Below are positions 58,495 to 64,000 of a stretch of 64,000 bases of DNA, piece after piece (within the stretch, counting starts at the first letter, position 1; every line of letters begins with the position of its first letter). The notes below the pieces were generated by a model. That model did not search any database. It was not told the DNA's origin and saw only the letters and a list, made by a program, of their open reading frames with translations. The translations under genes were made by a program, and so were the position numbers. The stretch comes from Clostridiales bacterium (GTDB lineage Bacteria > Bacillota > Clostridia > Christensenellales > Aristaeellaceae), in NCBI GenBank assembly GCA_015056175.1, contig SVGT01000003.1:48606-112605 (forward strand), in the 5' to 3' direction.

Positions 58495-61400
58495 ATGCTG
58501 AAGATCCTTCTTGAAAAAATGTGTCATTCCGGGCAGCTTGGGGATGCGCTCCGTACTGCGCCCGGTCAGGTGACGGCGGTGTACAATACCAGCGCGCCCC
58601 AGCGTGCGCTGCTGGCCGCCGCGCTGCAGCAGAGCACCGGCCGCCCGGTGCTGTACGTCACGTCCTCCGAGGCGCTGGCCGCCCGCGCCGCCGCGGATAT
58701 GGACATGTACCTGGGCGCCAAGGGCGTGTGCGCGTCCCTGGGCGCCATGGACGTGCTCTTTACCCGCGCCGTGTCCGGTCAGGAAAGCGTCAGCCGCTAT
58801 CTGGATATGCTCTCCCGTATGGCGCGGGGACAGATCCGCGCCCTGTGCGTGCCGGTGGATGCGCTCATGCAGTTTTGTATGCCCAGGGAAACCTGGTGGG
58901 GCAAACGCATTTCGCTCCGGACGGGCAGCGTCTATGAGCCGCAGGATCTGATCCGCGATCTGGTCAAAATGGGCTACAGCCGCCTTCCCATGGTGGAGGG
59001 CAAGGGTCAGTGCGCCCTGCGCGGCGATATTGTGGACGTGTACCCTCAGGATCTGGACAGGGCTGTGCGTATCGAGTTTTTTGACGATGAGGTGGATATC
59101 ATCCGCCTGTTTGATCCCCTCACCCAGCGCTCCACCGACCAGACCGATGAGATCATACTGCCTCCCGCCGCCCTGTGGCTGTGCGAGGATGCGTCCGTGT
59201 CTTCCGCCTGGCGGGAGATGATCCGCGCCCAACTGGGCATGCAGGCGGAAGCGGAGGAAGCCTCCGCCGATGAGGAGAGCGACGATACCCTCTTTTCCCA
59301 TCTGGGCGGCAAACAGGAATACGGCGTGACCCTGCGCCGCACACTGGACGATTGCGATGCACTGGACGAGGGTATGGTGCCCCAGTCCCTGCCGTTGTGG
59401 GCAAGCGCGCTGAAGCTCCCCTCCGCGCCCCTGTGGGATTATTTTGATCAGGAACCCATCGTGGTGCTGGACGCCCCCGACAAGGTGCGGGACAAGTGCC
59501 TGGATCGCATGCTGGGCTTTGAGGAGGATCTGAAGCTGGCGCTGGAGCGGGGCGATGCGGCAGGCGCGCAGGCGACGCTGCTGACCCCCTGGGACGCTTT
59601 GCTGCCTCTTTTGAAAAAGCTTCCTGTCGTCACCTGTCAGGATTTTCTCCGCGGCATGGCGGGGCTGGAGCCCACGCTCCTGTGCGAATTTGAGGGCAAT
59701 GCGGCGGGCAAGTATTTTTCCCGCATGCAGGATCTGAAAAACGATATCGCCCGCTGGCTGGAGGAAAAGTACACCGTCATCCTCTGTGCCGGCGGCGTCA
59801 ACCGCGCTTCCCGTCTGGAAGCGTCTTTGCAGGAATTGGGTCAGGGCGCCCATCCCCAGCTGCTCATCCGCCCGGAAAGCCTTTCCCAGGGCTTTGTGTC
59901 TGCAGCCCTTCAGATCGCCGTCATTGCAGACAGCGATATTTTCGGCGCCTCCCATGTCAAGCGCAAGGGCAGGGAGCGCCGGGGCGCAGGCGAGCGCATT
60001 GAGGCCTTTACCGATCTGTCCGTGGGCGATTACGTGGTGCACGAAAGCCACGGCGTGGGTATCTTTATGGGCACCACCAGGCTGCAGACCGAGGGCACCT
60101 GGCGCGATTATCTGCTCATCCAGTATCAGGGGCACGATAAACTGTACGTGCCTACCGACCAGTTTGACCGGGTGCAGAAGTTCATCGGCGGCAGCGAGGA
60201 AAAGCCGCCCCAGCTCAACTCCCTTAACTCCTCCACCTGGGATAAGCAAAAGAAAAAGGTGCGCGCCTCCCTGCAGAAGCTGGCCTTTGACCTGGTTCGC
60301 CTCTACGCCGAGCGCAAAAACACCCCCGGCTTCTCCTTTTCGCCCGATACCCCCTGGCAAACGGAGTTTGAGGACGCCTTCCCCTACGAACTGACCCCGG
60401 ATCAGGAAACGGCGGTTCGGGATATCAAGCACGATATGGAATCCTCCTCCAACATGGATCGTTTGCTGTGCGGCGACGTGGGTTACGGTAAAACCGAGGT
60501 GGCCCTCCGCGCCGCCTTCAAGTGCGTCATGTCTGGCAAGCAGTGCGCCATTCTGGCGCCTACCACCATATTGGCGCAGCAGCATTATTACACCATGCTC
60601 AAGCGCTTTGGCGAATTTCCCCTCAAGGCGGATGTGCTGTCCCGCTTCCGTCCGCCCAAGGCGCAGAAGGCCACCGTCGCGGCGGTCAAGGAGGGTAAGG
60701 TGGACGTGCTGGTGGGCACCCACCGGCTTTTGTCCTCCGATGTGCAGTTCAAGGATCTGGGTCTGCTCATCATCGACGAAGAGCAGCGCTTTGGCGTTGC
60801 CCACAAGGAAAAAATCAAAAACCTCAAAAAGCAGGTGGACGTGCTTACGCTTTCCGCCACGCCCATTCCCCGCACGCTGCATATGTCCATGGTGGGTGTG
60901 CGCGATATGAGTTTGCTTACCACGCCCCCCGAGGAGCGTTATCCCGTGCAGACCTACGTGATGGATTATTCCGACGCCGTCATCCGCGACGCCGTCAACC
61001 GCGAGGTAAGCCGGGGCGGTCAGGTGTACTTCCTCTACAATCATGTGCAGCATATCGATCTGTTTGCCGCCCATCTGCGCAAAATGCTGCCCGGCGTGCG
61101 CATCGCCGTGGCGCACGGGCAGATGAAGGAAGGCCAATTGGAAGATGTGATGCTGGATTTCTTTGAGCATAAGCAGGATGTGCTTTTGTGCTCCACCATC
61201 ATCGAAAACGGTGTGGACGTGCCCAATGCCAATACCATGATCGTCTACGATGCGGACATGTTCGGCTTAAGCCAGCTCTATCAGCTGCGCGGACGCGTGG
61301 GCCGCAGCAACCGCACGGCCTTTGCCTACTTTACCGTGCGCCCCTCCCGCTCTTTGAGCGAAACGGCGCAGAAGCGCCTCAACGCCATCCGGGAGTTCAC

Positions 61401-62040
61401 CGCCTTCGGCTCCGGCTTCCGCATCGCCATGCGCGATCTGGAAATCCGTGGCGCGGGCAATATCTTTGGCCCCGAGCAGAGCGGCAATGTGGCGGCGGTG
61501 GGCTACGATCTCTACTGTAAAATGATCGAGGAAGCCGTCCGCGAGGCCTCCGGCGGCGGAAGCGCCGTGTCCGAGCAGAGCCTGCCCGATACCCGGGTGG
61601 AATTGAAGGTGGACGCCTATCTTCCCATGGAATATGTGCATGACGAAAGCCAGCGCATGGAGGTGTTCCGCCGCATTTCCTACATCCGCTCCCGTGCGGA
61701 CAGGGAGGATGTTATCGAGGAGCTCATCGACCGCTTTGGCGACGTGCCGGAGAGCGTGATGACGCTCATCGAAGTGGCGCACCTGCGCGCGCTGTGCCGC
61801 AGGCTGCATATCAGCCGCGTCAACTGGCATGCAGGCGCCCTGGTCATGAAGCTGGAAAATTCCGCGCCCGTGGAGCAGATGTACCCCCTGCTCATGGAGG
61901 CGGACAAGCGCCTGCTCTTTTCCGCCGGACGGGATGCGGCGCTGCTCTTCCGCGACGGAAGGCTTTCCGTGCCCCAACTCATGCATCAGCTGATCCCCGC
62001 GCTGGAAAAGATCCTGGAAGAATTGTCTGCGTCCGTGTGA
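58495..62040 (+). CDS. mfd: Transcription-repair coupling factor Mfd
   Basis: 1181 residues, full length. N-terminal UvrB-like module (1-350), CarD-like RNA-polymerase interaction domain (SVGDYVVHESHGVGIFMG, about 505-522), the RecG-like translocase with Walker A CGDVGYGKTEVAL (about 660), Walker B DEEQRFGV, and the C-terminal TRCF domain. It removes stalled RNA polymerase and recruits UvrA. The start is ATG at 58495 with GGGAGG eight bases upstream; a GTG nine bases earlier would leave no site. Confidence 0.97.
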   Translation: MLKILLEKMCHSGQLGDALRTAPGQVTAVYNTSAPQRALLAAALQQSTGRPVLYVTSSEALAARAAADMDMYLGAKGVCASLGAMDVLFTRAVSGQESVSRYLDMLSRMARGQIRALCVPVDALMQFCMPRETWWGKRISLRTGSVYEPQDLIRDLVKMGYSRLPMVEGKGQCALRGDIVDVYPQDLDRAVRIEFFDDEVDIIRLFDPLTQRSTDQTDEIILPPAALWLCEDASVSSAWREMIRAQLGMQAEAEEASADEESDDTLFSHLGGKQEYGVTLRRTLDDCDALDEGMVPQSLPLWASALKLPSAPLWDYFDQEPIVVLDAPDKVRDKCLDRMLGFEEDLKLALERGDAAGAQATLLTPWDALLPLLKKLPVVTCQDFLRGMAGLEPTLLCEFEGNAAGKYFSRMQDLKNDIARWLEEKYTVILCAGGVNRASRLEASLQELGQGAHPQLLIRPESLSQGFVSAALQIAVIADSDIFGASHVKRKGRERRGAGERIEAFTDLSVGDYVVHESHGVGIFMGTTRLQTEGTWRDYLLIQYQGHDKLYVPTDQFDRVQKFIGGSEEKPPQLNSLNSSTWDKQKKKVRASLQKLAFDLVRLYAERKNTPGFSFSPDTPWQTEFEDAFPYELTPDQETAVRDIKHDMESSSNMDRLLCGDVGYGKTEVALRAAFKCVMSGKQCAILAPTTILAQQHYYTMLKRFGEFPLKADVLSRFRPPKAQKATVAAVKEGKVDVLVGTHRLLSSDVQFKDLGLLIIDEEQRFGVAHKEKIKNLKKQVDVLTLSATPIPRTLHMSMVGVRDMSLLTTPPEERYPVQTYVMDYSDAVIRDAVNREVSRGGQVYFLYNHVQHIDLFAAHLRKMLPGVRIAVAHGQMKEGQLEDVMLDFFEHKQDVLLCSTIIENGVDVPNANTMIVYDADMFGLSQLYQLRGRVGRSNRTAFAYFTVRPSRSLSETAQKRLNAIREFTAFGSGFRIAMRDLEIRGAGNIFGPEQSGNVAAVGYDLYCKMIEEAVREASGGGSAVSEQSLPDTRVELKVDAYLPMEYVHDESQRMEVFRRISYIRSRADREDVIEELIDRFGDVPESVMTLIEVAHLRALCRRLHISRVNWHAGALVMKLENSAPVEQMYPLLMEADKRLLFSAGRDAALLFRDGRLSVPQLMHQLIPALEKILEELSASV

Positions 62041-62139
62041 CGCCGGCAGCATGCTTCGCTGCTTTGTCCCTGATCATTGTATACGACTGTATGGAGGCGG
62101 AGGCTTGCCCCGCCGTCCTCTGATGTCAAGGAGGCTTAT

Positions 62140-62679
62140 ATGAAAAAGCTGCTTGCTCTGCTTCTGATTGTTGTTTCTCTCTTTGCTTTTACCGGCTGCG
62201 AGCTGGATGAAGAAGCCGCCCTGCAGCTGACCGGGGACGTTCTGACGCTGCTCCTGGAGGAGGAAGGCGCCACCCATACCGATACGGAACCGCTGCCCTT
62301 TGAGCCGGATGAAGAAGATTATGCCGCCTATGTCACGGAGGATGGCTGGTATGACGATGTGGATACGGTCATGGCCTATCTCATCACCTACGATGAACTG
62401 CCGGACAATTACATCACCAAGCGCGAGGCCCAGAGCCTGGGCTGGGTGCAGCAGGAGGGGAATCTGTGGGACGTGGCCGAGGGCATGTCCATCGGCGGCG
62501 ATTACTTTGGCAATTACGAGGGGCTTTTGCCCGACGGCGAATACCGGGAGTGCGATATCGATTACGACGGCGGCAGCCGCGGCGCAGAGCGTCTGGTGTT
62601 CACCGTGGAGGGCGATCTGTACATCTACTATACCGATGATCATTACGAAAGCTTTGAACTGATCTACGCGGAGGAATGA
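62140..62679 (+). CDS. Barnase-family ribonuclease, lipoprotein form
   Basis: 179 residues. Signal peptide ending in the lipobox AFTGC (C20), an acidic spacer to about 70, then a full barnase-like domain: DTVMAYLITYDELPDNYITKREAQSLGW and GNLWDVAEGMSIGGDYFGN. The catalytic set is complete: K94, E137 (YREC), R147, R151 (SRGAERLVF) and H168 (DDHYES). It should cut RNA outside the cell while tethered to the membrane. The stop overlaps the following gene (ATGA), which encodes a barstar-like inhibitor. AAGGAGG lies five bases before the ATG. Confidence 0.9.
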   Translation: MKKLLALLLIVVSLFAFTGCELDEEAALQLTGDVLTLLLEEEGATHTDTEPLPFEPDEEDYAAYVTEDGWYDDVDTVMAYLITYDELPDNYITKREAQSLGWVQQEGNLWDVAEGMSIGGDYFGNYEGLLPDGEYRECDIDYDGGSRGAERLVFTVEGDLYIYYTDDHYESFELIYAEE

Positions 62680-62681
62680 GT

Positions 62682-63272
62682 ATGGCAAGCACAAAGCCTG
62701 TGACCGTTCTTACCTTTACGCCGCCGGATGCCGGCAGGATCGGTGCGTATCTGCCTGCACCCCGGAGGGAGGTCACCGTGCACCACATGTGCCGGGATGA
62801 AAACGATACCGTGCCGGATTATGCCCTTTTGCCGGAGGGCGCGCCGGAAACAGGCGGCATCGTTCTGTTCCGTCCTCCTAAATCCCGCACCAAGTACGAC
62901 CGCATCACCCTGGACTGCCGCAGATGGCTGAACCGCAGCATCATGTACGATGAACTGAAGGAAGCCCTTCATTTCCAGGACTCCTTTGAGGAAAATCTGG
63001 ACGGCCTGTGCGACGCGCTCTGCGCATCCTCCTACTATATTACGCTGCTCTATACCTGCGTGCCCCTTGTGCACATGAAGCATTATTTCATCCGTGCGCT
63101 GCGGGTGATGAACGAGTGCCGCGCGCTGGAGGGCGTGTACGGAGAGGACGTGCGGGATTATCCCGAATCCTATATGGAAGTGGATTTCGGCGCGGGTGAT
63201 TCTCCCCACCGCCCCTTCCGCGATCCGCCCAGGGCGCCCTTTGATATGCCGCCCCCGGAGGAACTCTGGTAA
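62682..63272 (+). CDS. Barstar-family ribonuclease inhibitor
   Basis: 196 residues. The core (about 74-150) matches barstar: ITLDCRRWLNRSIMYDELKEALHF and SFEENLDGLCD, where D107 and D111 correspond to the barnase-active-site-plugging Asp pair of barstar (GENLDALWD). An extra N-terminal domain of about 70 residues and a Pro-rich C-tail (DPPRAPFDMPPPEELW) extend it well past the 90-residue barstar. It has no signal peptide, so it protects the cytoplasm. The start is ATG at 62682 (GGAGG seven bases upstream) rather than 62676. It is coupled to the barnase gene. Confidence 0.85.
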   Translation: MASTKPVTVLTFTPPDAGRIGAYLPAPRREVTVHHMCRDENDTVPDYALLPEGAPETGGIVLFRPPKSRTKYDRITLDCRRWLNRSIMYDELKEALHFQDSFEENLDGLCDALCASSYYITLLYTCVPLVHMKHYFIRALRVMNECRALEGVYGEDVRDYPESYMEVDFGAGDSPHRPFRDPPRAPFDMPPPEELW

Positions 63273-63287
63273 TTGCAGAAATTGTTT

Positions 63288-63327
63288 ACCCGCTGCACAA
63301 TGTGATCATTGACGGCGGGTTTTTGTT
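63288..63327 (+). terminator. Terminator of the barnase-barstar operon
   Basis: ACCCGC (63288-63293) and GCGGGT (63315-63320) with an inner CAATG/CATTG hairpin, followed by TTTTGTTT. It overlaps the -35 box of the next gene. Confidence 0.65.
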
Positions 63328-63338
63328 TGGTGTATGCT
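63309..63338 (+). promoter_or_regulatory. Promoter of the Gfo/Idh/MocA gene
   Basis: TTGACG (63309-63314), 18 bases, TATGCT (63333-63338); its -35 is inside the upstream terminator stem. Confidence 0.55.
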
Positions 63339-63382
63339 AACAGATGGAAACAATCATTCACAGGATAAGGAGTGTTTTGCAT

Positions 63383-64000
63383 ATGAAAATGGGCGAAGTG
63401 GGACGTACTGTCAATCTGGGCGTGATCGGCGTAGGCGGTCGCGGCTGGGGCCAGGTGGAAGTGCTGGCGCAGATGAAGGACGTTTGCATCAAGGTGATCT
63501 GCGATAAGCATCAGGATCGTGTGGATAACATGATCGAGTACCTGCACAAGGAAAACCTGGTGGATTATCCCATCGACGGCACCCTGGTGGATCAGGAAGT
63601 GCTGGAGCGCGCCGATATCGAGGCCGTGGTCATCATGTCCGACTGGGAAACCCATATCGACCTGGCCATCCGCGCCATGCGCTGCGGCAAGTACGTGGCC
63701 ATGGAAGTGGGCGGCGCTGCGTCCGTCAACGAGTGCTGGGAAATGGTGCGTACCGCCCAGCAGACCGGCAAGGACGTAATGCTCCTTGAAAACTGCTGCT
63801 ACAATAATGAAGAAATGGCTCTGCTCAACATGGTGCGTGCCGGCGTGTTTGGCGAACTGGTGCACTGCCAGGGCGGCTATGAGCACGATCTGCGCGATGA
63901 GATCGGCTGGGGCGACAAGAACCGCCACTACCGTCTCCACAATTTCCTCAACCGCAACGGCGAACTGTACCCCACCCATGAGCTGGGCCCCATCGCCAAG
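63383..64000 (+). CDS. Gfo/Idh/MocA family protein, GH109-like (cut by right edge)
   Basis: 206 N-terminal residues visible. The Rossmann NAD(P) site is LGVIGVGGRGWGQVEV (about 12-27), with CDKHQDR as the adenosine acid and the GKYVAMEVGGA segment with the Gfo/Idh His/Glu region. Later HYRLHNFLNRNGELYPTHELGPIAK resembles GH109, the NAD-dependent alpha-N-acetylgalactosaminidases that act on blood-group-like glycans. The C-terminal half lies outside the window, so the specific activity is uncertain. The start is ATG at 63383 with AAGGAG upstream. It suits the other host-glycan enzymes in the region. Confidence 0.8.
   Translation, partial: MKMGEVGRTVNLGVIGVGGRGWGQVEVLAQMKDVCIKVICDKHQDRVDNMIEYLHKENLVDYPIDGTLVDQEVLERADIEAVVIMSDWETHIDLAIRAMRCGKYVAMEVGGAASVNECWEMVRTAQQTGKDVMLLENCCYNNEEMALLNMVRAGVFGELVHCQGGYEHDLRDEIGWGDKNRHYRLHNFLNRNGELYPTHELGPIAK

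Noticed and set aside
1..64000. tRNA, rRNA, CRISPR or transposase genes
   Set aside because: No cloverleaf T-loop, rRNA segment, repeat-spacer array or transposase motif was found on reading both strands; this was by eye, so tRNAscan-SE or barrnap should confirm.

Overview
The window looks like a GC-rich (by eye high-50s percent) low-copy stretch of a Bacillota chromosome, most likely an anaerobic gut Clostridia (Christensenellales/Oscillospirales-like). The basis is the gene mix: DUF1538 plus tandem P-II, DUF3737, DUF4317, a TIGR04086 membrane protein, an iron-sulfur L-serine dehydratase split into two subunits, a ClpB gene behind a CtsR operator, and strong AGGAGG ribosome sites. No rRNA, tRNA, CRISPR, prophage or transposase gene was recognised.

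The window appears to lie around the replication origin. A cluster of DnaA boxes with a run of TAG triplets sits at 39.01-39.41 kb directly upstream of dnaN, and three perfect parS (TGTTTCACGTGAAACA) sites lie at 13.1 and 15.5 kb. dnaA, recF, gyrB, parA and parB are not in the window, so the usual dnaA-dnaN-recF block is broken up here.

Layout. 0-3.2 kb: two M42 aminopeptidases, then a DUF3343 carrier-like protein divergent from a cysteine desulfurase. 3.2-9.8 kb: DUF1538 transporter with its tandem P-II regulator, a Bcp peroxiredoxin, an FMN-binding lipoprotein, a CorC/HlyC protein, a TIGR04086 membrane protein and UppP. 9.8-11.5 kb: a small AT-rich insert with one membrane peptide, a VOC protein, and a zinc-ribbon gene preceded by a strongly structured candidate RNA. 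11.5-15.5 kb: an APH-fold kinase, an MBL-fold hydrolase and a GH95 fucosidase-type enzyme, with the parS sites. 15.6-23.4 kb: a Tet(M)-like GTPase, a repeat-rich gap, DeoD, QueH, PduL, an M48 protease, a methyltransferase and an aldo/keto reductase. 23.5-29 kb: DUF3737 and a MoxR/DUF58/transglutaminase operon. 29-33.5 kb: a five-gene leftward operon sdaAB-sdaAA-GNAT-(rph-rdgB fusion)-phosphoesterase. 33.6-39.5 kb: TetR, AI-2E-type exporter, FeS aldo/keto reductase, GT2, dnaN, oriC. 39.5-48.6 kb: FAD protein, GH13, argR-recN, a secreted protein, MazG-like, rhaB. 48.7-57.5 kb: trmO-DUF4317-acyltransferase-like operon, clpB, and a 1069-residue secreted protein with eight SH3-like repeats. 57.8-64 kb: pth-mfd, a barnase-barstar pair, and a GH109-like Gfo/Idh/MocA gene cut by the window edge.

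How the genes work together: the window is mainly chromosomal housekeeping (replication, repair by Mfd and RecN, proteostasis by ClpB, tRNA modification and recycling) mixed with glycan use (GH95, GH13, RhaB, GH109-like), amino-acid metabolism (serine dehydratase, ArgR) and cell-surface functions. The most unusual items are the isolated dnaN/oriC layout, the structured RNA before the zinc-ribbon gene, the AT-rich insert that appears to split a shared terminator, and the complete lipoprotein-barnase/barstar pair.
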